Of a stretch of DNA of 64,000 nucleotides, positions 27,955 through 36,835 are shown piece by piece. The notes beneath the pieces are model-generated. The model was not told the DNA's origin and ran no database searches. It was given only the letters and a program-made list of their open reading frames with translations. A program made the position numbers and the translations under genes. Position 1 is the stretch's first letter, and the number at the start of each line of letters is the position of its first letter. Origin of the DNA: Rhodanobacter sp. 67-28 (GTDB lineage: Bacteria > Pseudomonadota > Gammaproteobacteria > Xanthomonadales > Rhodanobacteraceae); assembly GCA_001898415.1 (NCBI GenBank), contig MKTU01000027.1, positions 56,885 to 120,884 on the forward strand, read 5' to 3'.

Positions 27955-29099
27955 AACTGCTGATCACCACCAACCTGTTTCCCACGCCGTGGGACCCGCT
28001 GCGCGGCGCGTTCAACCGGCAGCAGTTCGAGCGCCTGGGCCAGCGCCACGAGGTGCACGTGCTGACCGCGGTGGATTTTCGCGAGCGGCTGGGCGGCGTG
28101 CGCGGCACGGTCGACGTGCCCGGCCTGCGTCGTGACCACTTCACTTTCGTGTTTCCGCCGGGACTGCGCTCGCTGCATGCCGGGTGCTGGTTCGCTTCGC
28201 TTTGGCTGCAGCACGGCCGGCGCCTGCGCGCGGAGAAGTACGACGCGATCCTGGCCAGCTGGGCCTATCCCGACGCGGTGGCCTCGGGCTGGCTGGCGCG
28301 CCGGCTGAACATCCCCTACGTGGTCAAGGTGCACGGCAGCGACCTGAACGTGATGGCCGAGGGTGCGTTGCGCCGGCCGCAGATCGGCGCGGCGTTGCGC
28401 CGTGCGGGCGCAGTGGTGGCGGTGAGCCAGGCACTGGCCGACAAGGCGGTGGCGCTGGGCGCGGACCCGACGCGGGTGCACACGATCTACAACGGCGTCG
28501 ATGCGCAGCGGTTCTCGCCCGGTTCGCGCGAGGCGGCGCGACAACGCCTGGGCCTGGGCGCCGAGCAGCCGTTGCTGCTCTACGTCGGCAATCTGAAATC
28601 GACGAAGGGTTGTCTGGACTTGCTGGAGGCGTTTCCCGCCGTGCTGGCGCAGCGGCCGCAGGCGGCCCTGGTCTACGCCGGCGCCGGCGCCTGCCGCGAC
28701 GAACTGCTCGCGCGGGCCGCCGCCCTGGGCTGCGCCGAACGCGTCAGCCTGGTCGGTGCCGTGCCGCATGCGCAACTGGGCGACTGGTTCCGCGCCGCTG
28801 ACCTGCTGTGCCTGCCCAGCCACAACGAAGGGGTGCCGAATGTGGTGCTGGAGGCGATGTCCTGCGGCATCCCGGTGGTGGCCAGCCGGGTCGGCGGCAT
28901 CCCCGAAGTGCTGCCGGAGTTTGCCGGCATGCTGGTGCCGGTGCGTGATCCGGCAGCGTTGTCCGCCGCCTTGCTGGAAGCCACCGGCCGGGCATGGCAG
29001 GGCGAGCGCATCGTCGAACACGCGCGGGGTTTTCGCTGGGACGACAACATCGACCGGCTGGAGCGGGTGTTGTGCGAGGTCGTTGCCGGTCACCCGTGA
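27951..29099 (+). CDS. Family GT4 glycosyltransferase
   Basis: 382 aa GT-B enzyme starting MKLLITTNLFP and overlapping the upstream GT4 gene by 4 nt. Features: FNRQQFERL near the N-terminus, VKVHGSDLN in the middle, YVGNLKSTKG at the domain junction and HNEGVPNVVLEAMSCGIPVVAS in the donor site. Last gene of the 22660-29099 operon; it ends 17 nt from the convergent oxidoreductase-epimerase gene. The two GT4 enzymes probably add successive residues. Specificities cannot be read from sequence. Confidence 0.85.
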   Translation: MKLLITTNLFPTPWDPLRGAFNRQQFERLGQRHEVHVLTAVDFRERLGGVRGTVDVPGLRRDHFTFVFPPGLRSLHAGCWFASLWLQHGRRLRAEKYDAILASWAYPDAVASGWLARRLNIPYVVKVHGSDLNVMAEGALRRPQIGAALRRAGAVVAVSQALADKAVALGADPTRVHTIYNGVDAQRFSPGSREAARQRLGLGAEQPLLLYVGNLKSTKGCLDLLEAFPAVLAQRPQAALVYAGAGACRDELLARAAALGCAERVSLVGAVPHAQLGDWFRAADLLCLPSHNEGVPNVVLEAMSCGIPVVASRVGGIPEVLPEFAGMLVPVRDPAALSAALLEATGRAWQGERIVEHARGFRWDDNIDRLERVLCEVVAGHP

Positions 29100-29116
29100 C
29101 CCGCGGGGCGGGCCGG

Positions 29117-31222
29117 TCAGGCGTCGTCGGCTTTTGTCGCTGGCGCGTTGTCTGTTTGCGCGTTCGTCGCGAACATCCGCTCGAAACCCTTCTGCAAGCC
29201 GATGCGCGGTTCCCAGCCCAGTCCGCTGCGTGCCGCACTGATGTCGAAGTTGGCCAGCGGGCGCAGCGAGCGGACCCGGTAGCGGGTCAGCGGCACGCTG
29301 CGGTGAAGCAGCTTGCCGAGCAGTTCCACACCGGCAGCCAGCGCCATGAACACGCCGGTGGGCACGCGCAGCAGCTTCAGCTCGTCGCCCAGCTTGCCCT
29401 TCACCCTGGCCAGGTAATCGCCCTGGGTGACGATCTGCGGGTCGACCACGTTGAAGATCCGGCCCGTCGCGGCGGGTGCGTGCGCGGCCAGCAGCAACGC
29501 GTCGACGACATCGTCGACGTAGACCAGCGGCAGAGTCTGCTGCGCCGGGCCGACCGCGATCCAGCGCCCGGCCAGCGCCAGCGTGCCGTTCGGGGTCACG
29601 CGCTCGGCCCCCGGCCCCACGATCTGGCCCGGGCGCACGATCACCGCCGGCAGCGCGCGCTCGCGGATCGCGTCGCTGACGATTCCTTCGGCGGTGAGCT
29701 TGGTCTGGGTATAGGCGCCGCGGCGGTCGGGCCAGGGCTCGAACGCCGAGTTTTCGGTGACGGCCACCGCCGGATCGCGGCCGGCGTGGTCGAGCACGCT
29801 GAGCGAGCTGACGTAGACCAGCCGCTCCACCGCATGCCTGGCGCAGGCGTCGACCACATTGCGGGTGCCCCACACGGTGCCCGCCTCGAAGTCGCCGGGG
29901 CCGCCGCGCATCGCCGCGCCGACGTGGTAGACCACGCGCGCGCCCTGCACGGCATGGTCGACGATCGCCGGATCGCCCAGATCGCCCACCACCACCTGGA
30001 TGCCGGCGCTCTCGGCGGCCGGGTCGGCCCGGCGCACCAGCACGCGCACCGATTGCCCGCCTGCACGCAGCGCGGCGACCAGCGCGCGGCCGAGGAAACC
30101 GGCGGCGCCCGTCACCAGCGCGTCGACCGGCGCCAGCGGCACGATGCGCGCGGCCAGTTCGTCGCGCCGTTCGCGATCCGCCTGCGCGCACACCGTTTCC
30201 ATCAGCGCGACATGGCGGCGGCCTTCCTCCGCGCTGATCGGCGGCGTGGTGCCCTCATGCAGCGCCTGCGCAAATGCCTGCGCGCCGTGCTGGATGCCGG
30301 GCGAGGGGCGCAGCCGGCCGGTGGCGAAGCGCAGCACGTTCCACGGCACGCGCACCACGTCGCGCAGGGCGTTGGTGAAGGCGGTGAGCACGATGCCGAT
30401 GAACTTCGGGCCGGGCAGCACGCGCTTGATCCGGCAGATCTGCAGGAAACGGTCGGCCTCGATGATGCCGCGCGTGCCCTGCACGATGATGCGGTTCTGC
30501 ATCGGGCGGATGTTCCACGACAGCAGCAGCCGGCCGACGCCGTCCGCGCATTGTGCGCGGGCATCCCATTCGTCGAACTTCAGGTTGGTGCTGCGGCCGC
30601 TGGAGCGATAGCGCACGTCCAGCTCGCCGATCGGGCCGAGGAAGGATTCGAGCACGTACAGGCCGTGCACGCCGAGGTCGCGGAACGGATACGAGCCCTG
30701 CTTGACCATGCCCGGCAGCGGGCCGCCCGCGTACGGCGGATAGTCCGAGCTGCGCAGCACGTCGAAGCTCAGCACCTCGCCGATGCGCCCGGCCTTGACC
30801 CAGGCCTGCGCCTGCATCACCACCGGATCGAAATGGTCGGAATGGTCGACCGACAGCAACAGGCCCTTGTCGCGCGCCTTGGCGATCATCGCATCGCACT
30901 CGGCGACGGAGTCGGCCATCGGCTTCTCCACGAACACGTGGCAGCCCATGTCCAGCGCCTGCAGGGTCAGCGGCGCGTGGCTGGACGGCGGCGTGAGCAC
31001 GTACACCGCATGCGGGTGGCGTTCGGCGAGCCGGGTGAAGTCGCCGGTGACGAACTCGATCCCGAAGCTGGTGGCCAGCGCCTGCGCGGCCTTGGTGTCG
31101 ATGTCGCAGATGCCCACGATCTCGACGAACTCGAGCCGGCGCAGCGCGGCGATGTGGTGGCGCGCCACGTAGCCGGCACCCACGATGGCGATGCGCAGCT
31201 TCCCTTCGATTCCCGCGTTCAT
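29117..31222 (-). CDS. Fusion of GFO/IDH/MocA oxidoreductase and extended SDR epimerase
   Basis: 701 aa. Residues about 8-355 are a Gfo/Idh/MocA-type oxidoreductase: IVGAGYVARHH dinucleotide loop and the family's EKPMADS at 99-105. Residues about 365-690 are a complete NAD-dependent epimerase/dehydratase: VTGAAGFLGRAL near 369, VSSLSV, and YTQTK with catalytic Tyr/Lys near 504/508. Either half is normally a stand-alone enzyme of about 340 aa. The fusion suggests consecutive oxidation/reduction and epimerisation on one nucleotide sugar or related substrate. ATG 31222 has AGGGGACAGG upstream; a start 15 codons earlier is less likely. Substrate unknown. Confidence 0.85.
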   Translation of the reverse strand: MNAGIEGKLRIAIVGAGYVARHHIAALRRLEFVEIVGICDIDTKAAQALATSFGIEFVTGDFTRLAERHPHAVYVLTPPSSHAPLTLQALDMGCHVFVEKPMADSVAECDAMIAKARDKGLLLSVDHSDHFDPVVMQAQAWVKAGRIGEVLSFDVLRSSDYPPYAGGPLPGMVKQGSYPFRDLGVHGLYVLESFLGPIGELDVRYRSSGRSTNLKFDEWDARAQCADGVGRLLLSWNIRPMQNRIIVQGTRGIIEADRFLQICRIKRVLPGPKFIGIVLTAFTNALRDVVRVPWNVLRFATGRLRPSPGIQHGAQAFAQALHEGTTPPISAEEGRRHVALMETVCAQADRERRDELAARIVPLAPVDALVTGAAGFLGRALVAALRAGGQSVRVLVRRADPAAESAGIQVVVGDLGDPAIVDHAVQGARVVYHVGAAMRGGPGDFEAGTVWGTRNVVDACARHAVERLVYVSSLSVLDHAGRDPAVAVTENSAFEPWPDRRGAYTQTKLTAEGIVSDAIRERALPAVIVRPGQIVGPGAERVTPNGTLALAGRWIAVGPAQQTLPLVYVDDVVDALLLAAHAPAATGRIFNVVDPQIVTQGDYLARVKGKLGDELKLLRVPTGVFMALAAGVELLGKLLHRSVPLTRYRVRSLRPLANFDISAARSGLGWEPRIGLQKGFERMFATNAQTDNAPATKADDA

Positions 31223-31247
31223 CCTGTCCCCTGTTGTTTCCACTGAT

Positions 31248-32411
31248 TCATGCCTGCTTGCGTGCAAGCGCCGATGATACTTCGCGCAACACCTCGTCCA
31301 CGCGGTTGTCCCACGTTTGTCCGGCCACCGCGGCCACGCGCGCGTCGGCTGCCGCCGGCGTGTCGTCCCGCAGCGCCCGATCCAGACCGTGCAGGAAGCC
31401 GTCCCGGTCCGCCGCGATCTCGACCCAGCGCGCGAACTTGTCGATCTCCGGCTGGCTCACGCTGACCACCGGCTTGCCGGTGGCCAGGTACTCGCGCACC
31501 TTCAGCGGATTGGCGTTCGCGACCTGGCGGTTGTGCCGGTACGGGATGATCGCCACGTCGAATGCCTTGGCCCAGCGCGGCAGCTCGCGGTACGGCTGAG
31601 CGCCGACCAGCCGCACGTTGTCCAGCGCGCGCAGGCGCGACACGTCCACGGCGGCGTGGCCGACCAGCAGGAAGCTCCACTGCGGGCGCTCGCGCGCCAG
31701 CCATTCGATCAGTTCCAGGTCGATCCATTCGTGAAGGGAGCCGAAATAGCCCACCACCGGGTGGACGAGCTCCCGCGCCGCGGCCGGCACCGCCGTGGCG
31801 GGGTCGCGCGCCTGGCCGAACAGGGCCGTGTCGACGCCATGGGGCGAGAAGCGGGTGGCTTGGTTGATGGCGCGCTTGGCCTCCAGCAGCGCCGGCGGGG
31901 CGACGAAGACGAGGTCGGCACGGCGGGTCAGATCGAGGTCGCGTGCGGCGATCAGCTCGCTGTCCACGCCCGGGTGCGCCGCGTAGTCGTCGATGCAGTA
32001 GTACACGCACAGGCGCTCGCCCAGCTGCTGCGCCAGGAAACCCGGGTGCGGCACCGCGAACCAGGAGATCGGCGTGACGTCGCCCAGCACGCGCATGGCG
32101 CGGCGCACCGCCCAGCGGCCGAACACGCGGTTCAGCCAGTCGACCCCCGGCACCCGCCGAAACGGCAATTGCGGCACGGTGCAATGCCACAGGTTGGGGC
32201 GCACCGGCACCGGCGCGCGCAGGGCCGCGCGCAGCTTGCGCCAGGCGCGGCGCAGGTCGCGCCCGCTGGCCTGCGGCGCGCGCATGCCGGGCGAGTCGAC
32301 GTACAGCAGCGGTGCGGCATGGGCCAGGCGTTCGGCCACGTGATGGCTGCTGGTACGGTTTTCCGCGTACCAGTCGTTGCCGAAGTAGATCAGGCCATAT
32401 CCCTGCAGCAC
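31248..32411 (-). CDS. Glycosyltransferase, TuaH-like GT4-type
   Basis: 387 aa from GTG 32411, chosen because GGAGAG lies 5-6 nt upstream and the protein then begins right at the conserved-looking GLIYFGNDWYAENRTSSHH. Longer versions run to 32492 or 32570. Other features: YYCIDDYAAHPG, SPHGVDTALFG, VGYFGSLHEWIDLE and IPYRHNRQVANANPLKVREYLATGKPV in the donor-binding half. The pattern fits TuaH-like glycosyltransferases of teichuronic-acid and exopolysaccharide loci. It lies 25 nt upstream of the oxidoreductase-epimerase fusion and is probably co-transcribed with it. Confidence 0.75.
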   Translation of the reverse strand: MLQGYGLIYFGNDWYAENRTSSHHVAERLAHAAPLLYVDSPGMRAPQASGRDLRRAWRKLRAALRAPVPVRPNLWHCTVPQLPFRRVPGVDWLNRVFGRWAVRRAMRVLGDVTPISWFAVPHPGFLAQQLGERLCVYYCIDDYAAHPGVDSELIAARDLDLTRRADLVFVAPPALLEAKRAINQATRFSPHGVDTALFGQARDPATAVPAAARELVHPVVGYFGSLHEWIDLELIEWLARERPQWSFLLVGHAAVDVSRLRALDNVRLVGAQPYRELPRWAKAFDVAIIPYRHNRQVANANPLKVREYLATGKPVVSVSQPEIDKFARWVEIAADRDGFLHGLDRALRDDTPAAADARVAAVAGQTWDNRVDEVLREVSSALARKQA

Positions 32412-32649
32412 GCGTCTCTCCGCGGATCGCAAACGTGGGTGTGTGGGCCGGCGCCGTAATCCCCGCGCGGCCGCCCGAAGGACGGCGGACATGCGAAAAT
32501 CGCCCGGCTTAGTGCCGAATGAAGATATCCTGTGCGTCGGATTCGGATGGCGGCAGCAGCCCCTGCGCACGCCATCGACGACAAGGGTGGATTATGCCTG
32601 CAAGCAAGGATTTCTGCCGGTGCCGGCACAGCGTGCGCGGCAGCGACGG

Positions 32650-33333
32650 ATGGTCGCCATGATCGGCTGGTTGAAGCGCATGCGGTTGCTGCGTTGCCTG
32701 CCCGCTGCGGTGGTACTCACCGCCATGCCTCCCGGCGGCGCCCGCGAGCTGTACCTCAGCTTCGATGACGGCCCCGACCCGCAATACACGCCGGCCCTGC
32801 TCGACCTGCTGCGGCAGCACCAGGTGCGCGCCACGTTCTTCCTGATCGGCAGCAAGGCCGAGCGCCACCCGCAGCTGGTACGGCGCATGCTGGACGAGGG
32901 GCACCGGCTGGGCAACCACTCCTGGAGCCATCCGGATTTCAACCGGCTGTCGCTGGCCGGGATGATGGACGAGATCGACCGCACCGACCGGGTGCTGCAG
33001 GCGTTCGATGGCGTGCTCCACCACGGCGTACGCCCGCCCAGCGGCGCGTTCTCGCTGGCGCTCACGCTGCGCCTCGCGCGCGAGCGGCGACGCCTGCTGT
33101 ACTGGTCCTACGACAGCCTCGACTACCAGCACCGGCCGCCGGCAGAACTGGTGGCGGCGATGCGCGCGCAACCGCCGCGGCCGGGCGACGTGCTGCTGAT
33201 GCACGACGACAGCGACTGCTGCACCCGCATGCTGGAAACGCTGCTGCCGCAGTGGCGTTCCGAGGGTTTCGAGTTCCGCCCGCTGCCCACCGGCGCCGAC
33301 CTGGGCGCAACGGCTGAAGGAGTGCACGCATGA
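32650..33333 (+). CDS. Polysaccharide deacetylase (NodB homology domain)
   Basis: 227 aa. LSFDDGPDP (about 36-44) carries the metal-binding Asp pair and NHSWSHP (about 93-99) the two His ligands of carbohydrate esterase family 4. A short hydrophobic stretch near the N-terminus (LPAAVVLTAM) may be a weak signal or anchor. Expected to remove N- or O-acetyl groups from amino sugars. ATG 32650 or 32659 are the best starts; no strong SD is seen. The next gene starts within its stop (ATGA). The 238-bp gap upstream is divergent with the TuaH-like gene and shows no clear feature. Confidence 0.8.
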   Translation: MVAMIGWLKRMRLLRCLPAAVVLTAMPPGGARELYLSFDDGPDPQYTPALLDLLRQHQVRATFFLIGSKAERHPQLVRRMLDEGHRLGNHSWSHPDFNRLSLAGMMDEIDRTDRVLQAFDGVLHHGVRPPSGAFSLALTLRLARERRRLLYWSYDSLDYQHRPPAELVAAMRAQPPRPGDVLLMHDDSDCCTRMLETLLPQWRSEGFEFRPLPTGADLGATAEGVHA

Positions 33334-34496
33334 TCGTCGCCTGGCTGATCGCGGGTTTGCTGGCGCTGTGCGCGATCGCCGTCACCGTGGCGATCCGCGC
33401 GCGCAACATGCAGTACTGGCTGGGCGGCTACCTGCGCCGGCGGCGTCCGCCGGCGGTCGACGGGCCGATCCACGTGATGTTCTGCTTCGTCGACCATTTC
33501 GAGCCGGCCTGGGGCAAGGTCGACCTGGCCACCCAGCGCGCGCGCGTCGACCGCTGGTGCCGTGACTACCGCGCCCTCGCCGCGATGCACCGCGACGCCG
33601 ACGGGCGGATGCCGCAGCACACGTTCTTCTATCCGGAAGAGGAATACCTGGAAGAACACCTGGACAAGATCGCCGCGCTCTGCGCGGAGGGCTATGGCGA
33701 GATCGAGATCCACCTTCACCACGACAACGACAACGAGGCCAACTTCCGCCAGACCATCGAGCGCTTCAACAACCTGCTGCACGAGCGCCACGGCGCGTTG
33801 CCGCGCGATCCGGCCACCGGCCAGCTGCGCTTCGGCTTCATCCACGGCAACTGGAGCCTGGACAATTCGCGCGCCGACGGCCGCTGGTGCGGCATCAACA
33901 ACGAGCTGATCCTGCTGCGCGAACTCGGCTGCTACGCCGACTTCACCCTGCCGTCGGCGCCCAGCGACACGCAGACGAAAACCAGCAACGCGATCTACTA
34001 CGCCACCGACGACCCGCTGCGGCCCAAGTCGCACGACAGCGGCGTGCCGGTGCGCGTGGGCGGCACGCCCAGCGGCGACCTGATGATCGTGCAGGGGCCG
34101 CTGGGGCTGAACTGGCGCGAGCGCAAGTTCGGCGTGCTGCCGCGGATCGAGAACGCGGACGTGCGCCGCGGCTGCCCGCCCACGCCCGAGCGGGTCGACG
34201 CGTGGGTGAAAACCGGCATCCACGTCGAGGGGCGGCCGGAGTGGGTGTTCGTCAAGGTCCACACGCACGGCACCCAGGAGCGCGACATGGACACCCTGCT
34301 CGGCGACGCCGCGCAGCGCATGCACCAGCACCTGGAGCGCGCCTACAACGACGGCAAGCGCTACGTGCTGCACTACGTGACGGCGCGCGAGACCTACAAC
34401 ATCATCAAGGCTGCCGAGGCCGGGCATCGCGGCGACCCGCATGCGTTCCGCGATTTCCTGCTGCCGCCGCCACCGCATCGGCTTGCCGGGGCGTAG
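33330..34496 (+). CDS. Membrane-anchored protein of unknown function, coupled to the deacetylase
   Basis: 388 aa. One N-terminal helix (about 3-22, WLIAGLLALCAIAVTV) anchors a long soluble domain rich in His/Asp motifs: FCFVDHFEPAWG, FFYPEEEY, EIEIHLHHDNDNE, FGFIHGNWSLDN and VKVHTHG. Their spacing resembles a metal-dependent polysaccharide-deacetylase-like fold, but the NodB TFDD signature is absent. The 4-nt overlap with the deacetylase gene suggests that the two work together. I do not recognise a characterised family. Confidence 0.65.
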   Translation: MIVAWLIAGLLALCAIAVTVAIRARNMQYWLGGYLRRRRPPAVDGPIHVMFCFVDHFEPAWGKVDLATQRARVDRWCRDYRALAAMHRDADGRMPQHTFFYPEEEYLEEHLDKIAALCAEGYGEIEIHLHHDNDNEANFRQTIERFNNLLHERHGALPRDPATGQLRFGFIHGNWSLDNSRADGRWCGINNELILLRELGCYADFTLPSAPSDTQTKTSNAIYYATDDPLRPKSHDSGVPVRVGGTPSGDLMIVQGPLGLNWRERKFGVLPRIENADVRRGCPPTPERVDAWVKTGIHVEGRPEWVFVKVHTHGTQERDMDTLLGDAAQRMHQHLERAYNDGKRYVLHYVTARETYNIIKAAEAGHRGDPHAFRDFLLPPPPHRLAGA

Positions 34497-34566
34497 CGGC
34501 GCCGCGCTCGCGCGGATCACCGCGGCGTGGTCCCGGCATCATCTCCGTCCTCGAAGGAGGAAACAG

Positions 34567-35499
34567 ATGGACTGGCGCACGAAGGGAATGCTGCAGAAGG
34601 TGCTCGGCGTGATGCCGGGCGGCGCCGCGGTCCACTACCAGCTGCAGCGGCGGTTCGGCGGGCTGCGCGACTTCGATCGCGAGTTCGACATCAAGATCGA
34701 CGACTGGCGGCTGATGGCCAACCAGCTGCGCGAGGTCGGCGTGCCGGTGGCGGGCGCGCGGCTGTTCGAGATCGGCAGCGGCTGGTATCCGACTTTTCCG
34801 TTGTGCTGTTTCCTGGCGGGCGCGCGGCGCGTCGTCACCGTCGACCTCAACCGGCACCAGCGCCGGGATCTGGTGCGCGCCTGCGCGCGCGGGCTGGAGC
34901 GGCATGTCGCCCTGATCGCCGAGGTCGCCGGCCTGCCCGAGGCAGAGGTGCGTCAGCGCCAGCAGCAGTTGGCCGCCGCACTGGAGCGATGTGCCGACCT
35001 GGCCGCGGCGACCGCCGGCGTGGTCGATTACCGCGCACCGGCCGATGCCGCCCGTACCGAGTTGCCCCGGGACCATATCGATTGCGTGTTCTCCAACAGC
35101 GTGCTGGAGCACGTGGCGCCGGAAGCCATCGGCGGCATCTTCCGCGAGGCCAGGCGCATCCTGCGCCCCGGCGGGATCATGTTCCACTCGGTCAACTGCG
35201 GTGATCACTACGCCTATGTCGACTCCCGCATCACCCAGCTCAATTACCTGCAATACACCGATGCGCAGTGGCAGCGCTGGAACAATGCGTTCCTGTACCA
35301 AAACCGGCTGCGCGCCGACGTCTTTGTCGAGCAGGCCGAGGCGGCCGGTTTCGCCATCGTGACCCGGGTGAGCTCGCCCCCCGCCAGGCGCCTGCGCGAG
35401 CTGGCGGAACTGAACATCGCCCCGCAGTTCGCGTCGATCCCGGCCGAACGCCTGTGCATCACCTCGATCGACTTCATCGCGCGCAAACCCGCCGCCTGA
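34567..35499 (+). CDS. Class I SAM-dependent methyltransferase
   Basis: 310 aa. Motif I is FEIGSGWYPTFPL (about 68-80), followed by VTVDLNRHQ. The later VFSNSVLEHVAPEAIGGIF and ILRPGG match motif IV/post-IV of small-molecule methyltransferases of the UbiE/Methyltransf_11 type. The start is secure: GAAGGAGG at 34553-34560 lies 6 nt before ATG 34567. In this context it probably methylates a sugar of the repeat unit, an inference from neighbours. A strong hairpin follows 17 nt after the stop. Confidence 0.8.
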   Translation: MDWRTKGMLQKVLGVMPGGAAVHYQLQRRFGGLRDFDREFDIKIDDWRLMANQLREVGVPVAGARLFEIGSGWYPTFPLCCFLAGARRVVTVDLNRHQRRDLVRACARGLERHVALIAEVAGLPEAEVRQRQQQLAAALERCADLAAATAGVVDYRAPADAARTELPRDHIDCVFSNSVLEHVAPEAIGGIFREARRILRPGGIMFHSVNCGDHYAYVDSRITQLNYLQYTDAQWQRWNNAFLYQNRLRADVFVEQAEAAGFAIVTRVSSPPARRLRELAELNIAPQFASIPAERLCITSIDFIARKPAA

Positions 35500-35516
35500 G
35501 CGGGTCCGTGAAGGCC

Positions 35517-35538
35517 GCCTGCCGGGCGCCCGGCAGGC
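35517..35538 (+). terminator. Perfect 22-bp palindrome, terminator-like
   Basis: GCCTGCCGGGC is followed directly by its reverse complement GCCCGGCAGGC, 17 nt after the methyltransferase stop. Only CTT follows, not a T-run, so it may terminate weakly, block exonucleases, or be a protein-binding dyad. A good -10-like TACAAT (35596-35601) lies between it and the next gene. Confidence 0.4.
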
Positions 35539-35770
35539 CTTCCGATCCGCCCGGGGAAAGCGTGAAACGCCATGTCTGGCGATGCGGAAAACGCATACAA
35601 TGACGCTACTTCCGGCGCCAGGAGTGCGGCCGCGGAAGCTGCGACGCCTCGGGCAGCCGGACGGATCAGGCAGACAGCGCGCCGCGGCTGCGTGATCCGC
35701 GCGGCAAGCGTGGGGTGGCGGCGAGTCGAAGCTTCAAGTGGTCACTGGATGCAGGAGCGGTCGGGTACCC

Positions 35771-36835
35771 ATGGCACTGGTCAGCGTAGTCATCCCCACT
35801 TTCAACCGGGCCTATTGCCTGGCGCGCACGCTGGACAGCGTGCTCGCGCAGACGCATGCCGAACTCGAGATCCTGCTCGTCGATGGCGGCTCCACCGACG
35901 AGACGCCCGAACTCGTGCGCCGGCGCTATGGCACCGAGCGTCGCGTCCACTACATCGCGCAGGCGAACGCGGGGGTCGCAGCGGCGCGCAACCACGGCAT
36001 CCGGCTTGCACGCGGCGAGTTCCTGGCGTTGCTCGACTCGGACGACGTCTGGCAACCGTGGAAGCTCGAGCTGCAGCTGCGCTGCCTGCGGCAGTTTCCC
36101 GAGCTCGGCATGGTCTGGACCGACATGGAGGCGATCGACCCGAACGGGCGCGTGTTCAACCACGCGTACATCCGCAGCATGTACAGCACCTACGCACTGT
36201 TTCCCCAGGATCGGCTGTTTCCGCAGAGCGTGCCGCTGCGTTCGGTCGCGCCGTCGATGGAGGCGGTGGTCGGCGCGGCATCCTTGCGCATGGGCATGAT
36301 CTTTTCGCAGATGATCATGGGCAACCTGGTGCACACCTCCACCGTGCTGATCCGCCGCGAGCGGCTGGAAAAGGTGGTGGCCTTCGACGAGACCCTGCGC
36401 TATTCCGGCGAAGACTTCGATTTCCACCTGCGTACCTGCCGCCACGGGCCGGTAGGTTTCCTCGACCTGCCCACCATCCAGTACCAGCGCGGCATGCCCG
36501 ACCGCCTGACCCGTTCCGAATACCGCATCCATACCGCCACCAATTTCCTGCGCACGATCACTCCCTTCATCGAGTCCGCGCGCAGCGAGATCCACCTGCC
36601 CCGGCGGATGATCGAAGGCGCCCTGGCCGATGCCCACGAGTGGATCGGGGAGCTGCAGTTCGAGGCGAATGACATGGCGGCGGCGCGATCCCACCTGTTT
36701 GCGAGCATCCGCCATCGCTGGTGGCAGCGGCGTGCCTGGGAGCTGTTCGTGTGCTGCTACCTGCCGGCGGTGCTGCGCGGCTGGCTCCGGGCGCATCGCC
36801 GGCATCTGCGCCAGCGCACGGTTGCCTCGCCATGA
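35771..36835 (+). CDS. Family GT2 glycosyltransferase
   Basis: 354 aa. GT-A fold with VSVVIPTFNRAY at the N-terminus, VDGGSTDETPE, ANAGVAAARNHG and the DxD metal site in LLDSDDVW (about 88-95). The C-terminal part holds SGEDFDFHLR, the expected catalytic-base region. Inverting transferase acting at the cytoplasmic face. The 271-bp gap upstream contains the palindrome at 35517 and a -10-like TACAAT, suggesting a fresh transcription start. ATG 35771 gives MALVSVVIPTF; the upstream ATG at 35738 would add 11 unconvincing residues. Confidence 0.85.
   Translation: MALVSVVIPTFNRAYCLARTLDSVLAQTHAELEILLVDGGSTDETPELVRRRYGTERRVHYIAQANAGVAAARNHGIRLARGEFLALLDSDDVWQPWKLELQLRCLRQFPELGMVWTDMEAIDPNGRVFNHAYIRSMYSTYALFPQDRLFPQSVPLRSVAPSMEAVVGAASLRMGMIFSQMIMGNLVHTSTVLIRRERLEKVVAFDETLRYSGEDFDFHLRTCRHGPVGFLDLPTIQYQRGMPDRLTRSEYRIHTATNFLRTITPFIESARSEIHLPRRMIEGALADAHEWIGELQFEANDMAAARSHLFASIRHRWWQRRAWELFVCCYLPAVLRGWLRAHRRHLRQRTVASP

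Noticed and set aside
29100-31246. Long + strand open frame opposite the oxidoreductase-epimerase fusion
   Set aside because: Low-complexity His/Arg/Gln-rich translation; the minus strand carries two complete enzyme domains.
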